DNA of 64,000 nucleotides, taken from Candidatus Krumholzibacteriia bacterium (GTDB lineage: Bacteria; Krumholzibacteriota; Krumholzibacteriia; LZORAL124-64-63). How positions within the stretch are numbered: the stretch's first letter is position 1; every line of letters starts with the position of its first letter. The notes beneath the pieces were generated by a model that was not told the origin of the DNA, did no database searches, and worked only from the letters and a program-made list of their open reading frames with translations. Location: positions 20,119-84,118 of the forward strand of contig JADGDU010000006.1 of NCBI GenBank assembly GCA_016744705.1. Reading direction: 5' to 3'. Both the position numbers and the translations under genes were made by a program. This document shows positions 37,563-47,575 of the stretch, in pieces.

Positions 37563-39625
37563 CAATAGTTACCTTTGATTTCACGGATCCGTGAATTGTG
37601 TTCGTAAGCCCGGGCCAAATAGCCCTGGGTTCTGGCGTCGTTGGGAGCCACATTCCTGGCTTTTTCCCAGATTTCAATGGACTGATCCAAGCGTCCTTCG
37701 GCGAAGGCTTCCATGCCCTTGTCGAGGTATTCCTGTTTCAGATTCTGAGAAACCTGCTGATAGTCAGGGGCCTTGGACCACACCAATTCCCAATACCGGA
37801 TGGCATCTTCATGGCGGTTGTTTTTTACCGCCTGCATGCCTTTGATATAGAGATCGGCCACTTCTTTCTGATCTTTCGCTGAAAGTGCGGCAAAGGTGGG
37901 TTTGATGATGACTGCGGCAGTGGCCACAGTGGGCGCCGGACGCGGTTCACTAACATGCTCCGCTTGCCTGGCCGCCTCTTGGGCTGAAGCCAGCAATCTC
38001 TCTTGTTCATCAACAAACTGAGTGGCATTGGCTAGCCCCATATGCCCGGGAGACATCTGGGAAACCTGTTGGAGAATGGTCCGTGCTTCTGCAAAATGAC
38101 CGGTCAGGGCCTGGGCCTGGGCCTGGTCAATGAGCGAATCAGCTCTCAGCTCCAAGGTCTGCATGGTACTTTGGAGTAAAGCCTCAGCCTCATTGTCGTT
38201 GGGGCTTATTTCCAGAACCTTGGTGAATCCTTTTTTGGCTTTTTGGAAGTCACCCTGCGCGTAGGCTTCGAGGGCACTCTCAAACTGTTTGCGGATGACA
38301 TCGGATCGGGCAGCTTCCTGGTTGCTGAGTTTGGAAACGGCGGCCAGTCTATTGGCCGCTTCGGCGTGATCCGGTGTGCTGTTCAGGCAGCGTTGATAGG
38401 CAATAGTTGCTTCGGCAAGATTGCGCTGGGATTCCAGCGTTTTTCCCTGGCCGAAGTAGGCTTCCCCTTCCAGAGCGTCAAGGTCGGCATATCCGGGATC
38501 CAGAACTCTGGCTGTCTCCACAAATTGCAGGGCGTCCTGATATTGGCCATCGTCCAAGGCGCGTTGAGCCTGGCCCAAAATAGTTTGGATACGGCTTTGG
38601 TTTTCCTTCATAAAGGCGGCCACCAATTGCTTTTGCAGGGCGGCTTCCTGGGCGTTCAAACTGGCTTGGCGTTTCTCTTCGGTGGACTGCCCGAAAGCCA
38701 TGCCCAGTCCAAATCGATGCACCGTTTCCAGGGGGTTGTCTTCGAAGGTGTAATCCACGGCCAAATTGCTGACGCGGAATCCGGCACCAGCTGTCATCAT
38801 GCCCGAATTGGACCCCACACGCAGGGCCATCAGATTGAACAGGCGCACTTCTCCACCAGCGTGAATCCGTGTGTCCATCTCTCGTGTTTTTTCGATATCA
38901 GAAGACAAAACCAGGTGGATGTTTTTGCTCAGGTCGCCATCATAGGCCATGCCAAAACGCAAGCCGGTAGGATCTTTGACGCTGTCTTCCACCAGGCGGA
39001 TATTGGGTTCAATGAGGTTGCGAATGGCAAATCCAGCACTGACTCCATTGGCTAAGTTGGATTTTCCGCCGGCCAACTGAAGGGGTTTGACCATGATACC
39101 CATGTCCAGGCCAGGGGCTCCATCACTGTAACCAGCCAAACTATGTTGCTGGTATTTGAGGGCCAATCCCACATCCCAGACGCCGCCAATTTTTCGGCCG
39201 TATCCCAGCATGACCTGGGTTTCCGAATCTTCCAAATTGTCGTCGTATATGGTTCCGCGATCATCCCGTCCTTCGATGCCATCGACACCGAAACGGCGGA
39301 AAGCAATACCAAAGGTTCCCAGTTTCCAGCTGGGTAATGCCACCAGGCCCAGTTGTTCACTGAACCCCATGCCAATCAAATCCGTGTGGCTGGCGTAGAT
39401 GTTTTTGCGGTCCAGACGGGCCAGGCCCGCAGGATTCCAGATCATGGCCGAAGCATCGTTGGCCAGGGCAGAGTAGGCGCCACCCAGGGCCAGGGCTCGT
39501 TCGCCCGCGCCCCTGGAAAACACGGATCGTCCTCCACCATCATCCAGTGCATAGGCTGAACTTGCGAGGAAACTCAATGAGAGAATGGTCATCAGAATTG
39601 CTGTTTTCAGCGTATGGCGTTTCAT
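37562..39625 (-). CDS. PorV/PorQ-like outer-membrane barrel fused to TPR repeats
   Basis: 687 aa. A signal peptide (1-26) is followed by a PorV/UPF0164-like barrel (about 30-315). The diagnostic entry is GAGERALALGGAYSALANDASAMIWNPAGLA, here split as GERALALGGAYSALAND and MIWNPAGLARL. Strands rich in alternating residues follow (GTFGIAFRRFGVDGIEG). The C-terminal half (325-687) is TPR: ALDDGQYQDALQFVETARV, AYAQGDFQKAKKGFTKVLE, FAEGRLDQSIEIWEKARNVAP. In Bacteroidetes PorV binds the C-terminal signal of type 9 cargo at the outer membrane. Its gene here overlaps by four bases the gene of a giant protein that ends in such a module. The barrel-TPR fusion is unusual next to the 380-residue PorV. 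Confidence 0.78.
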   Translation of the reverse strand: MKRHTLKTAILMTILSLSFLASSAYALDDGGGRSVFSRGAGERALALGGAYSALANDASAMIWNPAGLARLDRKNIYASHTDLIGMGFSEQLGLVALPSWKLGTFGIAFRRFGVDGIEGRDDRGTIYDDNLEDSETQVMLGYGRKIGGVWDVGLALKYQQHSLAGYSDGAPGLDMGIMVKPLQLAGGKSNLANGVSAGFAIRNLIEPNIRLVEDSVKDPTGLRFGMAYDGDLSKNIHLVLSSDIEKTREMDTRIHAGGEVRLFNLMALRVGSNSGMMTAGAGFRVSNLAVDYTFEDNPLETVHRFGLGMAFGQSTEEKRQASLNAQEAALQKQLVAAFMKENQSRIQTILGQAQRALDDGQYQDALQFVETARVLDPGYADLDALEGEAYFGQGKTLESQRNLAEATIAYQRCLNSTPDHAEAANRLAAVSKLSNQEAARSDVIRKQFESALEAYAQGDFQKAKKGFTKVLEISPNDNEAEALLQSTMQTLELRADSLIDQAQAQALTGHFAEARTILQQVSQMSPGHMGLANATQFVDEQERLLASAQEAARQAEHVSEPRPAPTVATAAVIIKPTFAALSAKDQKEVADLYIKGMQAVKNNRHEDAIRYWELVWSKAPDYQQVSQNLKQEYLDKGMEAFAEGRLDQSIEIWEKARNVAPNDARTQGYLARAYEHNSRIREIKGNY

Positions 39626-42600
39626 CGTACCACCGCCACTTTCCGCAGAATTCGCTCTTTGGTTCCGTCGCTGTATTGGACCACCAATTCTGCCAGGTAA
39701 ACACCGTTTTGCACTGGGGATCCGTTACCGTTATAGCCCTGCCAAAGATCACTTTGATAGAAGCCGGCGGGGCGTTGTTCATTCTGGAGGATGGTTGTCA
39801 CCAACTCTCCATGAGGAGTCATGATGCGCAGGTTGATTTTTGCGTCCTGCAAGAGAGAGAAGGCGAAAGTTGTCGGTTCCCGACCCGCAGCAAAGGGGTT
39901 GGGGAAGTTGGCGTAACTTTCGGCCAGAGAGGCTCCTCCGATGTTTCCGGATTCGGAAACGAAGGGGAAACTCTGGCCACTGGCAGCCAACACCCGCACA
40001 CTGGTGCCTATTCCACCTGGGGGGCCGGCATCCACACCATCTTCGGCTAAGACCATACTCAATGAACCCGGGGGGGCGTTGTCTCTGAGTAAGACCTCAA
40101 CCTGGACTTCGATATTTTGATCCGCATCCACAACCCGGGATGAATCGGGAACCAGATGAATGAAGGAATCCGTTTGATCCAGGTCGGTGGCTATAGCCAG
40201 GACCGTGCCATTATGGACCAGTTGTACGGATTGCAACATCTCACCCAAGTTGGGGGTTTCGGACCGGACGGCATTTTGGGTGAACGTCAGGCCATTGATT
40301 TGAATGCCCCCACTGTTTTCTTCTGCCGGGTTGGTAAAGTTCAGGGAGAAGACGGGGTAAAAACGTCCATCCGGCACCAGCAGTGGAGGCATCAGATCGG
40401 CCACTGCTACGTTCAGTTCATCGGCTGGGGCCACAATGGTTCCTACACCTGAGGAAAGGGGCATGGTGCTACCATCTGCTGCTTGAATTTCGAGCACTTG
40501 CCCGGAAATTGTGTCGAAGGCTTTGATACCATCGGCACTGACCACCAATTCCATGGTGCCGGTGGGGGCTTCAGGTTTGAAGTCGAGACTAATGGTCAGA
40601 TCAGCTTGCTGCGCCGGAGCCAGCAGGAGTCCACTGAGGGGCAGGGCTATCATGCCATTGTTGGTGACGGGGTCGATTTGAGCTGCCAGCTCCACTGTTC
40701 CGTGTCTGACCCGGATGCGATCCAGATAAGGAGTTGTGTTCAAGGGGAGCCGGGAGGCATCATAAAATTCCAAGACAATGGTATCGCAGGTGGCGGATGA
40801 ACTGGTGGCCAAACCGGGGTTGGCCAGAGTCAGAGTCATGGCCGACAGATCCCGTGTACCCTGGGAGACCTGGGCGGGCATGGTACCGGTTCCCATAGCA
40901 GTTAAAGCCGAAGCTGGCTCCAGGATGTTGAGCACTGGTCCTTCTGGTTCTGTGGTGAAATACACTGGGACGGAGTTGTTCATATTGCCATCCCGGGCAT
41001 CAAAATAATCCACTGACCCCAGAAGAGGTGTCACTTGGCCCAAGGGAGAATTTTCGGCCAGATTTCCGATTAATCTCAGGACCAGGGTGGTGCTTCCGGA
41101 GATGGTCACCGGCGCAGATAACTGCAGAACAGTCAGTGAATCGGCTTCCACCACCGGCGCTCCCGAAAAGTGTTCCTGGAAGGCACTCTGCAAACTCAGG
41201 TTGTTGAAGTATAGGGAAGGGTCTTCCAGAGGATTTCCATCCACGTCGTGGAATTTGAAGGCCAATCGACCCAGGTCGATGGATGAAGAACTATCGTCAG
41301 CCACCGTTTGGGATAGATTAATTTCTGCCAGAAGAATATCGCTCTGGCCAGGAACAGTGTGACCTTCGTCCAGGGGGTTAATGGCTACATTCAGACCAAC
41401 AGCCTGAGAGACCAAAGTGGCCTGGCCCGTGTGCACGGGGAAGGACCCATCGCCCGAAAGGACCGTCAGGGGTGAACCATCCACTGCATCATTGCTGGCC
41501 AACCATGTGCCGTCTTCAATGGAGATCATGAAAGATGGCACTACGGAATTCAATCGCAGGTCCAGACGCAGGCTCAAGGTTACGGGTTCGGTTCCCGTGA
41601 TGATGACATCTTCGCTGAATTCAAGATTGAGGTCGCTCCCGCTGGTGGGGATATCCGACGATTCGTAGTAGATATTTGTACCCTCGGCCACCACCACATG
41701 CTCAAGTAAATCTGCAGGCACAATGCCGACTCCATCGGCGGATTCCTGCAGGCGGATGCGGAGGGAAGATAGGGCGGCATTGGCTACGTCAGCCCCACCG
41801 GGGTTGATGAACGTCAAAGTCAGAGGCACTACGCCCTGCTGTCCCCGGTTGATGGAGAACGGGAGGTTTGCGGTGGGGTAAAGGGCCAAGTTGGGAACCG
41901 GTGTATAGATCTGGTGAGTTGAGGTGGGGGTGATGATGGACCGGCGCACCTGGCTGCCGTTGACTACGCCTTGGACGTTGCCTTCCATCACAACTTCACC
42001 GGGACTGTCTGAGGTGTATTCCCAGGTGAAAGTGGCCTCGTTGTCCGGGGCCAAAGCAGTAATGCTGGATGGGGTTGGGGCGAAAAGGGAAATCAGATTT
42101 TCTTCGGAGGCCAAATCCAATACGGGCAGGATGTCGGTGACGGTATCGCTGCCTGCGTTGCGGATGCTCATGGTGATGGTCCCGTTTTGCCCTGTGTTGG
42201 TGGCTTTTTCATCAAAGACCACCGAGGTGCGCAGGGGGGAAGTACTGATAACCAGGTTGCTTGTACCTGGAACAGATTGATCCACGGGGCCGTCGTTTCC
42301 GGAAGAAACGGTGATCCCGCCCACGGGGAGCCCCAGTTTCACGGTGACGGAGTCCTGTGGCGTGTCAGACACAGTGATGCTGGTAAAGAGTTGGGTCCCA
42401 TCCACCGGGATGACTTGGGAAAGAACGGTGCTGGACCAGGTATTACCCGAGAGCGTCAGTGGTCCCAAAAGAATATCATCACCAAATCCGGCGTTGAATA
42501 CGCCGTCGCCGCCATCTTCCCATAGCTCTGCCAGCAGCAGATCTTGTGAAGTGGCAGAACCTTCGTTGTGCAAACTGATGCCGATCAATTCATCGGGGGC

Positions 42601-45600
42601 GTACCCGTTAGCAGGAATGGAAAGGTCCATGGCCAGAACTGGCCCCTCTCCGGGGCCAAGGGTCAGGATGTTAACGTTTTGATTGGTGATTTGTTCAGCG
42701 ATCATACCGTTGATCAACCACTCGGCGCCCGATTCCAGAGGCCAGGTGGCCACCACGGTGGAGCCGGAAATGTTGATATCCGAGATGGATTGCAGCTGGC
42801 CTTTGATACGGTTTCCATCGGCAACTGAGTTGAGATCCAGGTCAGCGGTGACAAACAGGCGGGTTCCGGCGCCGGCTAAAAGATCCAGGTCCAAGCCGTT
42901 GAAGGTCACTTGGCCATCCACAAAAATTCCACTGGCCAGGCGGCTATCCACCGTCAATTCGTCCAGTTCTCCATTGTCGTTTTCATCCCACACGAGGTAC
43001 ACCTGCTGGCAAGTGGCGTCCCGCTGCTCGGTGGTTGAGCCCATGGCTTCGGTGGTGTTGGTGAAAGTGAGCGATTGCATTTGCCGGTCATCGGCATAGG
43101 TGTTGGTCAGCAGGAATTGCAACAGAGTGGCGTCTTTGATGCCAGGCAGGGTGGTTCCGGAAAGGGACCATTCGGCAAAGAGAATGATGCGATCTGTGTC
43201 GCTGATACCCAAGGTGCTGGGGTTTTCCAGGGCAATATCCACAGGACCATCATTGCCGCTGAACATTTCCACCGCGTAGCCGTTGCCCACGGGCAGGCTG
43301 AGGCGAATATCCCGGGATGGCAGTGCTGTTTCCGCAATGTCTACGGAAATGAAGATGCGCAATCCTGTGGAGGACACAGGTTGGCTGAGTCCGGTCAGCT
43401 GCCAGAGGTCGCCCGAGTGAATGGTGGAACCCATGAGCAGGTCATCGGGGCCAAAGATTCCATCCCCTTCATCGGCCCAGATTTGCATACCGCTAATATC
43501 AGAACCGGGTTCTGCCGAGCCATGGTTTTGCAGGGATATTCCGTAGAGGGTATCGTCAAGATAGCCATTGTTGGGGAGATCCACTGTGAGGGCCAGATTT
43601 TGCTGGGATCCGATGGCCAGCAAACCGCTTTCCATGGGAATAACAGCGGCTTGGGCTGCCACAAACCCGTTCACGTTGAGAATGTGCCCGCTCACCAAAG
43701 GCCAGTCCAAGACCAAGCCGTAGGGTGCGGTGAAATCCAGATTTTCTGGCTGCACGATTCCCACTTGCAGGTGCGCAGAATCCCGTGCTTCCAGGGATGC
43801 ATTGGCCTGCAGGGTCACTTCCAGAGTATCACCCGGGGCGATGACCAATTCCAGGTTGTCAAAGATCGCCAATCCATCGGTGAAAGATCGGAAAATCTTA
43901 TCGGCAGGTTCTTCCCCTTCAATGGGAGTGCTCAACTGGTGGGTGAGCGTCAGAGGTTGCCATTCCGCGTCCATCTCCGCCAAAGTTCCTGACCCTTCGG
44001 TCAGGTTGGTGATGGTCATGGAGTGCAGAGTATCAGTTTGGGCACTTTGGTTGGTGAAGGCAAAGGTGAGAACCTGTTGCTGGACCAGGGCGCCGGGCAG
44101 AACTTCTGCCGCTGTGCCGACCAGAGGCCAGATGGAATTTCCAGAAGGCACACCGGTGGGTACCGTGATGCTCACTGTATCTGTATTGTTGGCGGCGTCG
44201 GGATCCTCAGGATTCACGGCGCTGATGAAAGCTGTGCTGGCGATGATGGTGCCGGCGGCTCCTCCCTCTACAGAAACCGTGAGGTCCAAAGTTGCGGTGA
44301 GGCCATTGTTCAGTGGGCCTACAACCCACAGACCGGTTCCTTGATTGTAGGAGCCTTGGCTGGGAATGGCGGAGACAAAGCCCAATCCGGCGGGGATCTG
44401 ATGGGACACCACAACAGCCGTCGTATTATCAGGTCCGCTATTGTTCAAAGTCAGAGTGAAATCCACTTCAGATCCTTCGAAGGCCACGGCTACATTGGAC
44501 GCCAGGTCCAGGGAAAGGTCAGCTCCAGGAACCGTGATGTCGGCGGTGGCCGTATTGTTGGAATAGTCAGGATCAGCCTGGGAGAAGTTTGTGATGATTG
44601 CGGAGTTGGACCCGGTGGAACCTGCTGCACCGGATCCTACCAAGGCCTGGATGAAGATGTTATGGGACAGACCAGGGTTCAGGCTGGGAAATGACCAGAT
44701 TCCTGTGGCATCGTCATAAGCTCCGGCACTCATGGAGGCGGAATCGAAGACCGTTCCCGGGGGAAGGGTATTGGTGATTTCGACATTTGACGCTGCATTG
44801 GGACCGAAATTGGTGACGGTCACATTGAAAGCAATGGTTTCACCCACCGCAGGATTGGCATTATCTACAGAGTTGGTTATCTGCAGGTCACAGGCAGGAA
44901 CAAACACGCTTACACTGGCGGTGTTGTTGCTGTTATCAGGGTCAATTTGATCGGCGGCAGAAATGCTGGCCGTATTGGTGACGGTGGATCCAATGGCCCC
45001 GGCTTCCACAAGCACAAGAATGTTCAGGATAGCCTGGTATCCATCGGCTAAATCTCCCACGGTCCAGAAACCCGATGCTTCATCGTAACTGCCCTTGTTG
45101 GTCATGGCGGAAACGAAGGCAACCTCAGCGGGCAGTAAATCGGAAACTTCAAGACCGGTGGCCCCGGCGCCTCCGTTGTTAATTAAGGTCAATGTGTAGG
45201 TGACTGTCTCGCCAACATTTGGTGCGGGCGTGTCTACGGCGTTGGTCAGTTGCAGATCAATGGAACCCGCGGCGCTGACGGTGATGTCGGCTGTGCTGGT
45301 ATTGTTGCCGGGATTCAATTCAGCCTGGGAGATGCTGTTGAGGGCGGCGGTATTGGAAATGGTATTTCCGGCCATGGCGGCGTCGACGGTGGCTGTGATG
45401 GTCAGATTCTGGGTTTCGCCATTGGCCAGGGTGCCGATATTCCAAACCCCTGTACCGTTGTTATAAGTGCCCTGGCTGGCAGCAGAAGAGACAAAACTGA
45501 CGCCCGCTGGCAGGACATCGTCTACCAGAACATTGCTGGCAAAAGAAGGACCCTGGTTGGTGGCCAGTACCGTGTAGTTGATGGTGGCGCCTTCAGTGGG

Positions 45601-47367
45601 TATGGCATCATCCACAAGTTTTGAGATTTGTAGATCTGCGGATGTGACCGTGATATCCAATGAGTGGCTGTCGTTGGTGTTGTTTGGGTCGATTTGGTCC
45701 AGAGTGGTGATGGTGGCGGTATTGCTGATGGTGGCGCCTGAGGTGCCCGGTTGGGGCGTGACCGTCAAGGAGAGGGTGTGGTTGTCGCCTCCATTGAGGC
45801 TGGGAAAAGACCAGATACCGGTTCCATCGTCGTAACTTCCCTGGCTGGGAGCGGCAGAATTGAACGTCAGATTCCCAGGAAGGGAGTCTGATATTTGAAC
45901 ATTGGTGCCGTTATCAGGGCCGTTGTTGGAGACGGTGATGGTATAGGTGAAGGCCTGTCCTTCATCTGGGGTGTCATCGTCTACAGACATGGATAGCTCC
46001 AGGTCGGTACCAGTCACTTCCAAAACGGTGATGTCTAAAGAGAAACTGTCATTGCTACTGTCAGGGTCGTCGAGATCCGTAGCAGTTACAGAAGCTGTTT
46101 CGGTCAAAGTGGTGCCGCCGGTGCCCGCATCCACTGTGGCGGTGATGACGAGGTTTTGGCTCTGGCTGGAAATGATATTGCCAATATCCCAAACACCGGT
46201 GCCATCGTCGTAAGTGCCTTGAGAGGGGGCGGCCGATTGGTAGGTCAATCCGGCGGGAAGGACATCAGTCACTTGCACACCGGTGGCCAGGGCAGGGCCC
46301 AGATTGGTCGTGGTCACAGTCAGGTTTATGGTATCGGTTTCGTCAGGTGTTTCGTTGTCTGCAGTGATTGCCACACTCAAATCGGCTGAGGACGTGGGAT
46401 TAGAGAAAGCCAGCCAAAAATAATCTTCGCCTGGATTGTTGACTTGAGCCGCGCCTCCAACATCGAACCCTCCATCGTTGATGGCAGTGATGAGGTTGTT
46501 CTGAACTCCCCGGTTTGAAAAATAGAGCGAGGCGTCACCGGCCAGTGTTGCCGGGCGATGCACTGATGCCACATCGGTATTGCTTGAAATCCAAAGATAA
46601 TTAGGCTGGAGGTTCAATCCGGTGATGGATTGGCCTGAAGCTCCCACGCCGGTATAGTTGCCAAATTCCAGGACATTGGGTTCAGCTTTCCAGGTGACGT
46701 AATAATAGGAGTGGCCGGTCTGGTTGACTTCTTTGGCAGTGCGGATGGTGAATTTATTATCTCCGAAGAAGGCGAAAGTATTGGCAACTTCCCCGCCGCC
46801 ATCGAGGGTGTAGCCTGTGAAATTGTCCATATCCGTATGCCGAAAAACGGGATATTCATTTTGGGCGCTCATGACCAATACGGCATCAGGAAACATGTTT
46901 TCCAGGCCCACTTCACGGAAATCATTTCCATTCCCTGTATATGTTCCCACTTCCATGGTGCCATCACGAGCAATCATGGCGACCCAGTGGTACTGCACTC
47001 CATCATCATTGCTGTCGTTTTTATCACCTACGGTGAACCCGTCGGGATCCAGGGAGACAATTTCATCGTCTCTTAGAGGGGCACCTTTGGCAAGGTGCTT
47101 AGATTTGCCAGCAGGCATATTGGAGGTTCGGATGTGGGCGTGTTTGGCTTCAGACGATTTGACGATCACCAAATCCGGCTGGAAATTGAGCCCCGTTATG
47201 GACTGGGTGGCGTTTCCGTTTCCCGTGTAGAAGCCGGTGGCCAGATAGTCATCGGCCAACGCCAGGGTGGGAAGAATGGCCAGAATAGACACGGCTAGTA
47301 GCAACGCATGGCTTTTGTTTCTCTTGATTTTCAGTCGCATACCAGAACCTTTTTCCCGTTCAGTCAT
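39622..47367 (-). CDS. giant DUF11-repeat surface protein with FlgD-like C terminus
   Basis: 2581 aa. The frame opens with a TTG at 47379; ATG 47367 is chosen for the GGAG six bases upstream. ATG 47340 would also keep the signal peptide (ALLLAVSILAILPTLALA). Layout: three copies of a YTGNGN/SITGLNLQP repeat (about 40-320), six DUF11 repeats (about 330-1070), then about 1400 residues of beta-rich domains of alternating LTFTN/ILPGALVQQQ type without a named family, and a FlgD/T9SS-like module (NFPNPFAAGREPTTFAFSL...NGVYLAELVV...KVAVVR). The acidic, Asn/Thr-rich composition fits an extracellular Ca-binding fibre or adhesin. First gene of the operon with the PorV-like and HD-GYP genes. Confidence 0.83.
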   Translation of the reverse strand: MTEREKGSGMRLKIKRNKSHALLLAVSILAILPTLALADDYLATGFYTGNGNATQSITGLNFQPDLVIVKSSEAKHAHIRTSNMPAGKSKHLAKGAPLRDDEIVSLDPDGFTVGDKNDSNDDGVQYHWVAMIARDGTMEVGTYTGNGNDFREVGLENMFPDAVLVMSAQNEYPVFRHTDMDNFTGYTLDGGGEVANTFAFFGDNKFTIRTAKEVNQTGHSYYYVTWKAEPNVLEFGNYTGVGASGQSITGLNLQPNYLWISSNTDVASVHRPATLAGDASLYFSNRGVQNNLITAINDGGFDVGGAAQVNNPGEDYFWLAFSNPTSSADLSVAITADNETPDETDTINLTVTTTNLGPALATGVQVTDVLPAGLTYQSAAPSQGTYDDGTGVWDIGNIISSQSQNLVITATVDAGTGGTTLTETASVTATDLDDPDSSNDSFSLDITVLEVTGTDLELSMSVDDDTPDEGQAFTYTITVSNNGPDNGTNVQISDSLPGNLTFNSAAPSQGSYDDGTGIWSFPSLNGGDNHTLSLTVTPQPGTSGATISNTATITTLDQIDPNNTNDSHSLDITVTSADLQISKLVDDAIPTEGATINYTVLATNQGPSFASNVLVDDVLPAGVSFVSSAASQGTYNNGTGVWNIGTLANGETQNLTITATVDAAMAGNTISNTAALNSISQAELNPGNNTSTADITVSAAGSIDLQLTNAVDTPAPNVGETVTYTLTLINNGGAGATGLEVSDLLPAEVAFVSAMTNKGSYDEASGFWTVGDLADGYQAILNILVLVEAGAIGSTVTNTASISAADQIDPDNSNNTASVSVFVPACDLQITNSVDNANPAVGETIAFNVTVTNFGPNAASNVEITNTLPPGTVFDSASMSAGAYDDATGIWSFPSLNPGLSHNIFIQALVGSGAAGSTGSNSAIITNFSQADPDYSNNTATADITVPGADLSLDLASNVAVAFEGSEVDFTLTLNNSGPDNTTAVVVSHQIPAGLGFVSAIPSQGSYNQGTGLWVVGPLNNGLTATLDLTVSVEGGAAGTIIASTAFISAVNPEDPDAANNTDTVSITVPTGVPSGNSIWPLVGTAAEVLPGALVQQQVLTFAFTNQSAQTDTLHSMTITNLTEGSGTLAEMDAEWQPLTLTHQLSTPIEGEEPADKIFRSFTDGLAIFDNLELVIAPGDTLEVTLQANASLEARDSAHLQVGIVQPENLDFTAPYGLVLDWPLVSGHILNVNGFVAAQAAVIPMESGLLAIGSQQNLALTVDLPNNGYLDDTLYGISLQNHGSAEPGSDISGMQIWADEGDGIFGPDDLLMGSTIHSGDLWQLTGLSQPVSSTGLRIFISVDIAETALPSRDIRLSLPVGNGYAVEMFSGNDGPVDIALENPSTLGISDTDRIILFAEWSLSGTTLPGIKDATLLQFLLTNTYADDRQMQSLTFTNTTEAMGSTTEQRDATCQQVYLVWDENDNGELDELTVDSRLASGIFVDGQVTFNGLDLDLLAGAGTRLFVTADLDLNSVADGNRIKGQLQSISDINISGSTVVATWPLESGAEWLINGMIAEQITNQNVNILTLGPGEGPVLAMDLSIPANGYAPDELIGISLHNEGSATSQDLLLAELWEDGGDGVFNAGFGDDILLGPLTLSGNTWSSTVLSQVIPVDGTQLFTSITVSDTPQDSVTVKLGLPVGGITVSSGNDGPVDQSVPGTSNLVISTSPLRTSVVFDEKATNTGQNGTITMSIRNAGSDTVTDILPVLDLASEENLISLFAPTPSSITALAPDNEATFTWEYTSDSPGEVVMEGNVQGVVNGSQVRRSIITPTSTHQIYTPVPNLALYPTANLPFSINRGQQGVVPLTLTFINPGGADVANAALSSLRIRLQESADGVGIVPADLLEHVVVAEGTNIYYESSDIPTSGSDLNLEFSEDVIITGTEPVTLSLRLDLRLNSVVPSFMISIEDGTWLASNDAVDGSPLTVLSGDGSFPVHTGQATLVSQAVGLNVAINPLDEGHTVPGQSDILLAEINLSQTVADDSSSSIDLGRLAFKFHDVDGNPLEDPSLYFNNLSLQSAFQEHFSGAPVVEADSLTVLQLSAPVTISGSTTLVLRLIGNLAENSPLGQVTPLLGSVDYFDARDGNMNNSVPVYFTTEPEGPVLNILEPASALTAMGTGTMPAQVSQGTRDLSAMTLTLANPGLATSSSATCDTIVLEFYDASRLPLNTTPYLDRIRVRHGTVELAAQIDPVTNNGMIALPLSGLLLAPAQQADLTISLDFKPEAPTGTMELVVSADGIKAFDTISGQVLEIQAADGSTMPLSSGVGTIVAPADELNVAVADLMPPLLVPDGRFYPVFSLNFTNPAEENSGGIQINGLTFTQNAVRSETPNLGEMLQSVQLVHNGTVLAIATDLDQTDSFIHLVPDSSRVVDADQNIEVQVEVLLRDNAPPGSLSMVLAEDGVDAGPPGGIGTSVRVLAASGQSFPFVSESGNIGGASLAESYANFPNPFAAGREPTTFAFSLLQDAKINLRIMTPHGELVTTILQNEQRPAGFYQSDLWQGYNGNGSPVQNGVYLAELVVQYSDGTKERILRKVAVVR
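44170..46389 (-). repeat. six tandem DUF11 repeats inside the giant gene
   Basis: Each unit is about 121-124 residues: (S/G)ADLxx...xPxxGxxxxxTxxxxNxGPxxA, then a VLPAG block, then SQGxYxxGTGxW, then NTAxIxxxxxxDPDxxNN. Protein identity between units is moderate, so these are old duplications, unlike the near-identical modules in the 26-29 kb gene. Confidence 0.85.
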
Positions 47368-47457
47368 TGAGTTCTCCAATAATCAACCACGTTAAAATCG
47401 CCAATACCAACAGGTCCCTCCGAGGCATGGCATTATTTGTATCGGGTATCCAGGGGT

Positions 47458-47494
47458 GGGCTTTAGCCTTTGGCTCTTCCGTAAGCCCCTTTTT
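47458..47494. other. hairpin with T tract in the divergent region before the giant gene and the suf regulator
   Basis: GGGCTT (47458-47463) pairs with AAGCCC (47483-47488); inside, AGCC (47465-47468) pairs with GGCT (47472-47475). T 47490-47494 follows on the plus strand. No plus-strand gene lies upstream to be ended. It may be a leader structure of the minus-strand operon or an attenuator on the plus strand. I found no match to a known riboswitch. Confidence 0.4.
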
Positions 47495-47575
47495 CGACCT
47501 GAGCTAAGTAAATCCCTAAAAAAGGTTATTTTTCTCTTGCTTCATTTGAAACAGCACTTATTTTGTCAACTATAA

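Noticed and set aside
44170..46389. CRISPR-like or DNA-level tandem array.
   Set aside because: The periodicity is at the protein level (DUF11); no short identical direct repeats with unique spacers are present anywhere in the window.
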